DNA of 29,755 nt. It comes from XYD1-FULL-44-32 sp964433715. GTDB lineage: Bacteria; Patescibacteriota; Minisyncoccia; Phycocordibacterales; XYD1-FULL-46-19. This document shows positions 14,284-20,972 of this stretch, piece after piece. The translations under genes were made by a program, and so were the position numbers. Location of the stretch: NCBI GenBank assembly GCA_964433715.1, contig CAYSSL010000004.1:1-29755 (forward strand). The letters are read 5' to 3'. The notes under the pieces are model-generated. The model saw nothing but the letters and a program-made list of their open reading frames with translations, was not told where the DNA came from and did not search any database. The number at the start of each line of letters is the position of its first letter. The first letter of the stretch is position 1.

Positions 14284-15531
14284 ATGAGTGAAGGGAAAAT
14301 ATACGACTTGATTGTGATCGGTGGTGGGGCCTCGGGAATGATGGCGGCCGGTCGGGCTGCCGAGCGCGGTAAAAGTGTTTTGTTGTTGGAAAAAAATAAA
14401 AAATTAGGCGAAAAACTTAAAATTACGGGTGGGGGGCGGTGTAATATTACTAATGCCGAAGAAGACGAACATATTCTGTTAAAAAAATATGGCTCGGCTG
14501 AGCCATATTTATATTCGCCTTTTTCTCAATTTGGGGTGGGTGATACTTTTAAATTTTTTGAGCGTCGTGGCTTACCACTGGTGGTGCAGGCTCAAAATCG
14601 GGTTTTTCCACTGACTGAAAAAGCCATCGATGTTTTTAAAATATTAGAAAAATATTTAACTGATGGGGGAGTAGAAGTAAAAACTGGGCAGACTGTGACC
14701 AATTTAATAAAAGAAAATGGTAAGTTAACTAGTGTTACGGTTGGAACAACAACCTACCGAGCTCATAATTTTATTTTAGCCACCGGTGGTTTATCACACC
14801 CCGAAACTGGTTCGACTGGCGATGGTTTTAACTGGTTAGAGAAATTGGGTCATAGTGTGGTTTTACCATCACCAACCGTTGTACCACTGGCGATTGAGGA
14901 TAAATGGATAAAAAATCTGGCCGGTGTATCTTTGGCGGAAACCAAATTAACATTTACTGTTAATGGAATAAAAAATTTTACTAAAAAAGGACCACTGCTT
15001 TTTACTCATTTTGGTTTGTCTGGCCCCTTAGTATTAAATAGTTCGGGTAAAGTAGCTGATCTGTTGCATGAAGGGCCAGTTATGGTTTTGGTCGACCTGT
15101 TTCCTACACTAGACTTGGGTGCTTGTGAGCGATGGTTATTAGATATTTTTGATAAAAATAAAAATCGTAGCTTCAAGAATGTTTTGAAGGAATTTTTGTC
15201 ACCAGTGTTGGCAAGTGGTCTAGTGGCCTCAGGTATATTGCCAATTGAAGCTGATAAAAAAACTAATAGTATTACCAAAGAGGAACGAAAAAGTTTGGTT
15301 CGGATGCTAAAGGCCCTACCCTTTACAGTAAAGGGTCTAATGGGCTTTGATCGAGCGGTGGTGACCGACGGTGGGGTGCTGGTGGGCGAGGTAGATATGA
15401 AAACCATGCGGTCTAACCTCACCTCTAATCTTTATTTAACAGGGGATATTTTACATATTTCCCGCCCGTCTGGGGGATATTCCTTACAGCTTTGTTGGAC
15501 TACCGGTTATGTGGCTGGTAGTTGTGTTTAG
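14284..15531 (+). CDS. HI0933-family flavoprotein
   Basis: A 415-residue FAD/NAD(P)-binding protein of the HI0933/YhiN family. The dinucleotide motif GGGASGMMAAGRAAERG is near residue 11, followed by the family signature 'KLKITGGGRCNITN', and the C-terminal 'TSNLYLTGDILHISRPSGGYSLQ' FAD motif. Reactions of the family are poorly defined; members are cytosolic flavoproteins with a putative oxidoreductase or tRNA-linked role. It begins 20 bases after the carboxypeptidase stop and may share its transcript. Length is normal and no key motif is missing. Confidence 0.88.
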   Translation: MSEGKIYDLIVIGGGASGMMAAGRAAERGKSVLLLEKNKKLGEKLKITGGGRCNITNAEEDEHILLKKYGSAEPYLYSPFSQFGVGDTFKFFERRGLPLVVQAQNRVFPLTEKAIDVFKILEKYLTDGGVEVKTGQTVTNLIKENGKLTSVTVGTTTYRAHNFILATGGLSHPETGSTGDGFNWLEKLGHSVVLPSPTVVPLAIEDKWIKNLAGVSLAETKLTFTVNGIKNFTKKGPLLFTHFGLSGPLVLNSSGKVADLLHEGPVMVLVDLFPTLDLGACERWLLDIFDKNKNRSFKNVLKEFLSPVLASGLVASGILPIEADKKTNSITKEERKSLVRMLKALPFTVKGLMGFDRAVVTDGGVLVGEVDMKTMRSNLTSNLYLTGDILHISRPSGGYSLQLCWTTGYVAGSCV

Positions 15532-15566
15532 GTTGATTTTAGTTTTAGATCTGACAAATTGTGGTG

Positions 15567-15572
15567 TATAAT
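15567..15572 (+). promoter_or_regulatory. -10 box of the peptidoglycan-binding protein gene
   Basis: A perfect TATAAT lies 37 bases before the ATG at 15610, giving a leader of about 30 bases. No strong -35 is seen at 17 bases. This gene therefore has a leader, unlike several others here. Confidence 0.5.
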
Positions 15573-15609
15573 ATAAAAGGTTTTAGTTATAAATCTTCAT
15601 TTTTTACCT

Positions 15610-16851
15610 ATGAAAAATAAAACAATATTTATTGTGTCGTCATTATTTTTAGTGACCATGTTTTTGGTTTTAGGAAATTTTAATTCAGTGTCAGCGGCCG
15701 AAAAGTGTAATTTCAATCGCGATTTGGATTTAGAAGATGTCGGTGAAGATGTACGATGTTTGCAAAAGTATTTAAACGGTGCCGGTTTTACTATTGCTTC
15801 TAGCGGGGTGGGAGCGCCGGGGCATGAGACTAATCAGTATAAAGATTTAACTAAGGCGGCTATCAAAAAATGGCAGGAAAAAAACGGTATTCAGCCAGCC
15901 ACTGGTTTTTTTGGTCCAAAGTCACGAGCTATTTATAATTCTTTAATTTCGGGTGTGGCTGCTCCGGTTTCAACACCTAGCTCTAGTAGCTCTAATTCTT
16001 CTCAGCTAACAGCTTTACAAGCCCAGTTAGACGCTTTGTTAAAACAACAATCGTCTTCTTCGTCTGGTAGTGCTAATACTGGCACACCAACTGTTACCGC
16101 TAGTGATAAAAGCGTGCGCGACCTTATTTTAAAGGCAATCAAGGCAATAAATGATGCTGAAAATCAGATTGAGGACTCAGAAGAAGATGGTAACAATGTT
16201 GATACGGCTACTGATGGATTAAATGACGCCGAAGATGATTTGTTTGAGGCGGTGCATGCTTATTTTGCGGGAAATTTGAGTCGAGCCCTAGATTTAGCTG
16301 ATGAGGCTTTAGACAATGCTACCGATGCTTTTGAAGATGCTGGTGGTGAAAATGCCGAAGATGAAGCCGAAGATTTAATTGACGATGTTCAAGATCAGAT
16401 TGACGATGCGTGGACGCAGGTAGATGAAGCAAGTGATAATGGCGAAGATGTAGATAAATCTGAAGATTTATTAGAACAAGCCGAAGATACTTTGAGTGAG
16501 GCGGAAGATTTGCTAGACAATGGAGATACCGATGGGGCGGAAGATTTAGCGGAAGAAGCGGAAGATTTAGTGGATGATGCTATTGACTCAATTGGTGATG
16601 GTGACGATGAAGAATCTGATGCTGAAGACGCTATCAATGATACTGAAGACGCCATTGACGACGCTTGGGATGAAGTTCAAGAAGCCGATGATGATGGGGA
16701 AGACATTGATGAAGCTGAAGATTTACTAAACGAAGCGGAAGATTTGCTAGATGATGCTCAAGATGCTTTTGACGACGAAGATTATGATGAAGTCCTTGAT
16801 TTGACTGACGAAATTATGGATTTGGTGGATGACGCCTTAGACACGCTCTAG
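15610..16851 (+). CDS. Secreted peptidoglycan-binding protein with long acidic repeat tail
   Basis: A 413-residue secreted protein. A signal peptide ('IFIVSSLFLVTMFLVLGNFNSVSAAE') is followed by a PG_binding_1-like domain (about residues 33-120: 'DVRCLQKYLNGAGFTI' and 'LTKAAIKKWQEKNGIQPATG'), a serine-rich linker, and from about residue 170 a helical tail of Asp, Glu, Ala and Leu with recurring 'AEDLLDDAxDA' units. The tail lacks aromatic residues and is strongly acidic. The family binds cell-wall sugar chains; the tail is probably an extracellular coiled or calcium-binding rod (inference). It is followed by an efficient terminator. Confidence 0.82.
   Translation: MKNKTIFIVSSLFLVTMFLVLGNFNSVSAAEKCNFNRDLDLEDVGEDVRCLQKYLNGAGFTIASSGVGAPGHETNQYKDLTKAAIKKWQEKNGIQPATGFFGPKSRAIYNSLISGVAAPVSTPSSSSSNSSQLTALQAQLDALLKQQSSSSSGSANTGTPTVTASDKSVRDLILKAIKAINDAENQIEDSEEDGNNVDTATDGLNDAEDDLFEAVHAYFAGNLSRALDLADEALDNATDAFEDAGGENAEDEAEDLIDDVQDQIDDAWTQVDEASDNGEDVDKSEDLLEQAEDTLSEAEDLLDNGDTDGAEDLAEEAEDLVDDAIDSIGDGDDEESDAEDAINDTEDAIDDAWDEVQEADDDGEDIDEAEDLLNEAEDLLDDAQDAFDDEDYDEVLDLTDEIMDLVDDALDTL
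16130..16850 (+). repeat. In-frame acidic repeat array
   Basis: The DNA recurs with gaagat, gatgat and gctgaa codons that encode imperfect heptad-like units such as AEDLLDDA. The array makes up the second half of the peptidoglycan-binding gene. Confidence 0.6.
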
Positions 16852-16858
16852 AAGATAA

Positions 16859-16890
16859 ACAAAAAACCAGCTAAGCGGCTGGTTTTTTGT
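16859..16890 (+). terminator. Terminator of the peptidoglycan-binding protein gene
   Basis: A 13-bp perfect stem ACAAAAAACCAGC/GCTGGTTTTTTGT with loop TAAGCG and a T6 tract. Confidence 0.9.
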
Positions 16891-16964
16891 TTTTATGTAA
16901 GTTTTAGGCCATTTAATCGTCAAGATTAGTCTGGTGGATGATAATTATTGGTTAACTAAAAAAT

Positions 16965-17396
16965 ATGAATGCAAAAGCCCTTCTGGTTATTTTGGTGATC
17001 GCGGTCCTGCTACTAGCTGCTTATCTCTTGTATTTTGGCAAGGATAAGGATGTTGAGCCAGTAACAGACGATGATCTGGTTGTTGATACCGACGGAGACG
17101 ATGATGGGGAACCAGTTACCGCGACAGGTTCAGGTGTGATTGCGACTATTGATACTACTGGTGCCATGGTAGATGGTCCTTATGTTATTACAACTCAGAG
17201 TTCTTCTACTACAGATGCTTTAGTAATTGCCGTACCATCAATGGGTATTAATCTTTGCTCTGCTCGTTTGGCTATCGTTGATATTTCTACTTTGAAAGTG
17301 GGAGACAGGATAGAGGTTCGTGGCGCTCTTGATGCTGGTGGTAATATCGTACCGTGTGAGATGGCCGATCATTATCTGAGAGTCGTCTCTGCTTAA
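16965..17396 (+). CDS. Membrane-anchored protein of unknown function
   Basis: A 143-residue protein with an N-terminal membrane helix ('ALLVILVIAVLLLAAYLLYF', residues 4-23), an Asp-rich stretch (about 28-50), and a beta-rich C-terminal domain ('VGDRIEVRGALDAGGNIVPC') that resembles a small OB-like barrel. Two cysteines (in NLCSARL and VPCEMAD) may form a disulfide. No catalytic residues are recognised. The gene has a terminator just after it and lies between the peptidoglycan-binding and MliC genes, so an envelope role is plausible (inference). Confidence 0.6.
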   Translation: MNAKALLVILVIAVLLLAAYLLYFGKDKDVEPVTDDDLVVDTDGDDDGEPVTATGSGVIATIDTTGAMVDGPYVITTQSSSTTDALVIAVPSMGINLCSARLAIVDISTLKVGDRIEVRGALDAGGNIVPCEMADHYLRVVSA

Positions 17397-17409
17397 ACGA
17401 TTTTGTTTA

Positions 17410-17447
17410 ATACCAAAAGAGTAGCTCGCGTGCTACTCTTTTGGTAT
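17410..17447. terminator. Strong palindromic terminator
   Basis: A 16-bp perfect stem ATACCAAAAGAGTAGC/GCTACTCTTTTGGTAT with loop TCGCGT, ending the gene at 16965-17396. Confidence 0.85.
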
Positions 17448-17466
17448 AGATTTAATTTATAAGGCC

Positions 17467-18351
17467 ATGCAAAAAACAGCTATTGCCTCACTTGTGGTAG
17501 TTATATTGTTGCTTGCCAGTATTTATTTTCTAGGAGAGAGACAGGTCAAACGGCAAGCAGATTCTTTGGAGGTTCATCCAACCTCTTATTTTTGCCAAGC
17601 TGGACGGAGCTTAGTTGCTCAGTTTAGCGAGGGTCAGGTAGAAATCAACTTGTCCGACGGTCGGCAATTTACTTTACCAAATACTATTTCAGCGTCGGGG
17701 GCACGCTTTGCTTATGAGGGCGATGAAATTGTTTTTTGGAATAAAGGTCAGACCTCTTTTTTAGAAGAAAAAGGGGAGCAAACATATGTTGGCTGTCTGG
17801 CTGAGGGGACAACCACTAGTGCTGACTTAAAGATGACTAATGAGCCGACCGATTTTGCAGTACAAGGGGTAGTAACTTACGATACCCCCGGTTTAGAAAA
17901 AAATACCGCCTACCTTGTTTATGAGAAAGTGGGCAAGCCCGCTCTTTCCACTGCCCTTGTGTTTGATGCTCTAAGTTGGTGTGGCACGCCACTTGGTGGT
18001 ACCCAATGTTTAGCCTTAAGTGTTTATCAGCCATTTAAAAATGCCCGTGTTTTAGTAGAGGGAGTTCTGATGGGCGAGACGCTGATTGTACGAAAGATGC
18101 AGACGGTAGATGACGACCAACTTGGCACAATTCCAAAAACTGGTTACGTCTTTGTTTCTTGGTCTGAAGCAGTGCTATCTGTAAAAAACTGTCAGGTAAA
18201 AACAGCTACCCAAAGTCACAACCTAGATATTTATTTAGAGATGAAAAATGGTGACCAATTAAAAACTGTAGAGCCGAAGATTGATGAAATTTTTGCGGTC
18301 ACAAAAGAGGCAGAGACAAGTTGCCAAGCAATACCGATAGCTACTGAGTAA
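17467..18351 (+). CDS. Membrane-anchored MliC-domain protein (C-type lysozyme inhibitor-like)
   Basis: A 294-residue protein with an N-terminal anchor (residues 5-22) and a MliC-like domain (about residues 40-115): 'YFCQAGRSLVAQFS', 'VEINLSDGRQFTLPNTISASGARFA', 'IVFWNKGQTSFLEE' and a closing 'YVGC' cysteine match the family well. MliC proteins bind and inhibit C-type lysozyme at the envelope, protecting peptidoglycan. The second half (about residues 130-290) is a separate beta-rich domain with paired cysteines that I do not recognise; a fusion of this kind is unusual. It starts 20 bases after the preceding terminator. Confidence 0.78.
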   Translation: MQKTAIASLVVVILLLASIYFLGERQVKRQADSLEVHPTSYFCQAGRSLVAQFSEGQVEINLSDGRQFTLPNTISASGARFAYEGDEIVFWNKGQTSFLEEKGEQTYVGCLAEGTTTSADLKMTNEPTDFAVQGVVTYDTPGLEKNTAYLVYEKVGKPALSTALVFDALSWCGTPLGGTQCLALSVYQPFKNARVLVEGVLMGETLIVRKMQTVDDDQLGTIPKTGYVFVSWSEAVLSVKNCQVKTATQSHNLDIYLEMKNGDQLKTVEPKIDEIFAVTKEAETSCQAIPIATE

Positions 18352-18393
18352 TATAAATTTTAAATTTTTCTTTTATCTTGCGCTTGATCGCGA

Positions 18394-18399
18394 TATAAT
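18394..18399 (+). promoter_or_regulatory. -10 box of the gpsA-like gene
   Basis: A perfect TATAAT ends seven bases before the ATG at 18407. The -35 region is weak (TTTTAT). It fits the leaderless start pattern. Confidence 0.55.
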
Positions 18400-18406
18400 T
18401 AGATGA

Positions 18407-19288
18407 ATGGAAAAAGTTCTCATTATTGGTGGTGGTGAAATTGGACAAGCAGTAGCACAGTTGTTGGTGGCTGTGACACCAGAAGTTTTTGATAAAGATC
18501 CGGTTAGAAATAATTTAGACCGGCCTTTGTCCGAAGCGGTAGCCAATGCCGATGCTATTTTTTTATGTCTACCAACTAAAGTTTTATCCACTGTGGTTTC
18601 AGATATATTGCCACACCTGACAGAAGCTACACCGGTGGTAACTTTGTCTAAAGGACTAGGTGCAAGTGGAGATTTTGTTTGGGAAATATTGGAAGAAAGT
18701 TTACCTCAAGCTAGCCATGTCGTTTTAGGTGGACCAATGTTGGCTGAAGAAATAAAGGCTGGTCGCTATGCGGCAGCCGTAGTGGCGGCTGTCGATCCGG
18801 ATGCTCGTCAGCGGGTCATAAATGTATTTTCTGGTACAAAACTTATAACAGAAAGTTCTGATGACCCAGCGGGGACAGCGGTCTGTGGAGTATTAAAAAA
18901 TATTTATACTGTGGGGTTAGCCATGGCTGATGGCTTGAATTTGGGTGATAACACCCGAGGTCTTCTTTTAAACCGCGCCTTGGTGGAAATGGCCGAGATT
19001 GTTGTTTCTTTTGGTGGTCAGGTTGAAACCGCCTATTCCCTTGCCGGTTTAGGTGATCTGGTTGCTACTAGTGCTAGTGTTCATTCTAAAAATGTGGCGG
19101 CTGGTCAATCTTTAGCCAGAGGTGACACGGCGCTAGTGGAAAGTGAGGGGTCTTTGGCTTTACCTCTTTTGTGGCCCCGCTTAGAAGCTAAGCGCGATCA
19201 CTTACCTTTTATGGCAGCCATTGCTGACATTTCATTAAATCATAGTAATCCTAAAAATGTTTTCACAGATCTTTTCGTCACGCTCTGA
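18407..19288 (+). CDS. gpsA: NAD(P)H-dependent glycerol-3-phosphate dehydrogenase
   Basis: A 293-residue protein, shorter than the usual 330 or so. GGGEIGQAVAQLL is the nucleotide-binding loop. 'GGPMLAEEIKAGRYAAAVVA', 'CGVLKNIYTVGLAMADGLNLGDNTRGLLLNRAL.EM' (with the catalytic Lys) and 'AGLGDLVATSASVHSKN' are the family signatures. It reduces dihydroxyacetone phosphate to glycerol 3-phosphate, used for lipid headgroups or wall polymers. The missing length is mostly in the N-terminal nucleotide domain. The 3' end overlaps the kinase gene by 32 bases, so expression is coupled. Confidence 0.85.
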   Translation: MEKVLIIGGGEIGQAVAQLLVAVTPEVFDKDPVRNNLDRPLSEAVANADAIFLCLPTKVLSTVVSDILPHLTEATPVVTLSKGLGASGDFVWEILEESLPQASHVVLGGPMLAEEIKAGRYAAAVVAAVDPDARQRVINVFSGTKLITESSDDPAGTAVCGVLKNIYTVGLAMADGLNLGDNTRGLLLNRALVEMAEIVVSFGGQVETAYSLAGLGDLVATSASVHSKNVAAGQSLARGDTALVESEGSLALPLLWPRLEAKRDHLPFMAAIADISLNHSNPKNVFTDLFVTL

Positions 19289-20450
19289 CCCCCAACCGGC
19301 CCATTTTTTAGTGGTTGATGTGGGTACTACCGGTGTGAAGGGTATTATTTTTGATAATACTGGCGTGGTCAAAGCTCGCTCTTACCGTCTGCTGGCTAAA
19401 CGGACGGGGGAAAATGGTTTGGTGGAACAAGATCCAATGGAAATGTTGGCGGCAACTTTGTTTGTTATCCGTTCAGTTTTGGTTGTGGCTAAACTGAAAG
19501 CTTCGGATTTAAAAAGTTTTGGTTTAACCAATCAACGAGAAACCACTATTTTGTGGGATAAGCGTACGGGGTTACCGGTTTATCCCGCTATTGTTTGGGA
19601 GGATAGCCGGACTGAGAGTTGGTGTAAAAATATTGAAAAAAAATATGGTCAGGAAATTAGAGAAAAAACTGGCCTACGGGCGGAAAGTTATTTTTCGGCG
19701 TCTAAAATTAGGTGGATTTTAGATAATGTTGCGACCGCCAGCCAGGTCGCCCAAAAGGACGCTTTGCTTTTTGGTACGGTTGATTCTTGGTTGTTATGGA
19801 ATCTAACTGATGAAGCGGTGCATGCTACCGACTATACCAACGCTTCTCGGTCACTACTTTTTAATATTAAAACGATGGCGTGGGATGAAGATTTATTATC
19901 ATATTTTGGTGTGCCGATAAATATTTTACCAGCAGTTCGTCCTTCGGCTGACCGTTTTGGTATGTTGCGTGGTGATATTTTAGCAACTTCTTTACCGGTA
20001 CGGGCTGTTTGTGGTGACCAAGAAGCTAGTACGGTGGCGGCTGGTGTTGGTCGGGGAGTGACCAAGGTTACTTTTGGTACGGGAGCTTTTATTGTCCAAG
20101 GATTGGGGGGAGATTTTCATTTGCATAATGATTTTTATACCACCTTGGTGCCTGGTGCCCGTGGGCCAGAGTATGTCTTAGAGTCTAAGGTGGCAGGTTT
20201 TGGTCCACAGGTTTCTAAATATTTAAACGACCCAGTCAAACTGCAACCCGTGTTACAGCAGTTGGCAGAACAAACAGTTGCAGTCTTGTCTAAGTTGCCT
20301 TTGCCATATGAAAAAATAATTATTGATGGTGGTATTAGTCAGTCCGATTATTTTGTCGGGCAACTTGAGCGTTTAACCAAGGTTAAAATAGAAAGACAGA
20401 AGATTTATGATGGTACGGCACTGGGGATGTGGCAACTTCTTCAGTACTGA
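19257..20450 (+). CDS. FGGY-family carbohydrate kinase, glycerol kinase-like, shortened
   Basis: A 397-residue protein; glycerol kinases have about 500. The N-terminal half is clear: 'VVDVGTTGVKGIIF' phosphate loop, 'FGLTNQRETTILWDKRTGLP' and 'AIVWEDSRT'. The catalytic Asp is present in 'CGDQEASTVAAG', and 'TFGTGAFI' and 'IIDGGISQSDYFVGQLE' close the ATP site. The 'PYWDP' region and about 100 residues of the C-terminal domain are missing, yet the last helix (GTALGMWQ) remains, so it looks like an evolved internal shortening and not a truncation. The preceding gpsA gene supports glycerol as substrate; xylulose or other sugars remain possible. A terminator follows. Confidence 0.8.
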   Translation: MFSQIFSSRSDPQPAHFLVVDVGTTGVKGIIFDNTGVVKARSYRLLAKRTGENGLVEQDPMEMLAATLFVIRSVLVVAKLKASDLKSFGLTNQRETTILWDKRTGLPVYPAIVWEDSRTESWCKNIEKKYGQEIREKTGLRAESYFSASKIRWILDNVATASQVAQKDALLFGTVDSWLLWNLTDEAVHATDYTNASRSLLFNIKTMAWDEDLLSYFGVPINILPAVRPSADRFGMLRGDILATSLPVRAVCGDQEASTVAAGVGRGVTKVTFGTGAFIVQGLGGDFHLHNDFYTTLVPGARGPEYVLESKVAGFGPQVSKYLNDPVKLQPVLQQLAEQTVAVLSKLPLPYEKIIIDGGISQSDYFVGQLERLTKVKIERQKIYDGTALGMWQLLQY

Positions 20451-20483
20451 TTTTTTAAATATTTTGGTGAGATAAACTAGTTT

Positions 20484-20527
20484 AGTAACCCCAAAAAAGC
20501 CTAGAAATAAGGCTTTTTGGGGTTACT
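20484..20527 (+). terminator. Terminator after the FGGY kinase gene
   Basis: Arms AGTAACCCC...GCCT and AGGC...GGGGTTACT pair through an A6/T5 tract with one bulged A. It ends one base before the next -35 box. Confidence 0.88.
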
Positions 20528-20528
20528 A

Positions 20529-20557
20529 TTGACAAATATTGCATTTGTTGCTAATAT
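20529..20557 (+). promoter_or_regulatory. Promoter of first short RNA unit
   Basis: Consensus TTGACA (20529-20534) and TAATAT (20552-20557) with a 17-base spacer. The start point would be near 20564. Confidence 0.82.
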
Positions 20558-20563
20558 ATAAGA

Positions 20564-20814
20564 ATAGACCCATGTGGGTCGAAAAAAGTCGGGCGCGCCG
20601 CGTGCAACTGCCCGACAAAAAAGGAGTATACAATGCCAACAAGGCGACCGAGAGACCTGCCAATGTAGGTACTCTCCACATCGTTTTTAGGAGGCGACTG
20701 GGTGACACGGAGCACAGGCTAGGGCAAATGCCCACGCGAGCCGCTCGCTCTTCTCAGTCCGCCACTACCGGCGCCCCCGCTCTGTTTTGAGCGACAAGGG
20801 GCGCCATTTTTTTT
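20564..20814 (+). ncRNA. Candidate structured RNA, about 250 bases
   Basis: Between a strong promoter and a strong terminator the RNA folds into a row of stems: GACCC/GGGTC (20567-20580), GTCGGGC/GCCCGAC (20588-20616), GAGAGACCT/AGGT-CTCTC (20650-20676), GGCGACTG/CAGT-CGCC (20693-20700 with 20755-20763) enclosing GGGC/GCCC (20722-20733) and GCGAG/CTCGC (20736-20748), then the terminator. An AAGGAG Shine-Dalgarno precedes ATG 20633, but that frame stops after 11 codons (MPTRRPRDLPM), and its stop lies in the third hairpin. A second frame from 20728 begins with MPTR as well. It may be a small RNA, a leader peptide unit or a decayed gene that kept its signals. I do not recognise a known RNA family. 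Confidence 0.5.
20770..20814 (+). terminator. Terminator of first short RNA unit
   Basis: GGCGCCCC/GGGGCGCC (20770-20777 and 20798-20805) encloses CGCTC/GAGCG and is followed by A and eight T. The T tract runs into the next -35 box. Confidence 0.92.
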
Positions 20815-20841
20815 GACAATTAAATTAATAAACTTTAAAAT
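20813..20841 (+). promoter_or_regulatory. Promoter of second short RNA unit
   Basis: Consensus TTGACA (20813-20818) and TAAAAT (20836-20841) with a 17-base spacer. The first two T of the -35 are the last T of the previous terminator. Confidence 0.82.
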
Positions 20842-20847
20842 CAATTA

Positions 20848-20972
20848 CTAGAAAGGGGGTGAAGCCTATGCGGACCATGGTTATCGCCTAGCAACATCGC
20901 CGCGCTTCACATTTTATTTTTTGTGTTCTGGTTTCGCCCCTCCAAACATTTTGAAAAGTGAGGGGCGTTTTT
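20848..20972 (+). ncRNA. Candidate small structured RNA or attenuator unit
   Basis: About 125 bases ending in a terminator. A GTGAAGC/GCTTCAC stem (20859-20865 with 20904-20910) continues after a 4-base bulge into GCGG/CCGC (20870-20873 with 20900-20903). The stem hides a strong Shine-Dalgarno (AAAGGGGGTG) that serves ATG 20868, whose frame is only seven codons (MRTMVIA). This is the arrangement of a leader-peptide or ribosome-site switch, but the downstream gene runs on the other strand, so it is an isolated unit. It may be a small RNA or the remains of a gene. Confidence 0.5.
20935..20972 (+). terminator. Terminator of second short RNA unit
   Basis: CGCCCCTC/GAGGGGCG (20935-20942 and 20960-20967) is followed by five T. 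It abuts the 3' end of the convergent PfkB gene. Confidence 0.88.

Noticed and set aside
20539..20790. An 83-codon forward frame through the first short RNA unit
   Set aside because: Its start lies inside the promoter, before the expected transcript start, and the real Shine-Dalgarno serves a different frame.
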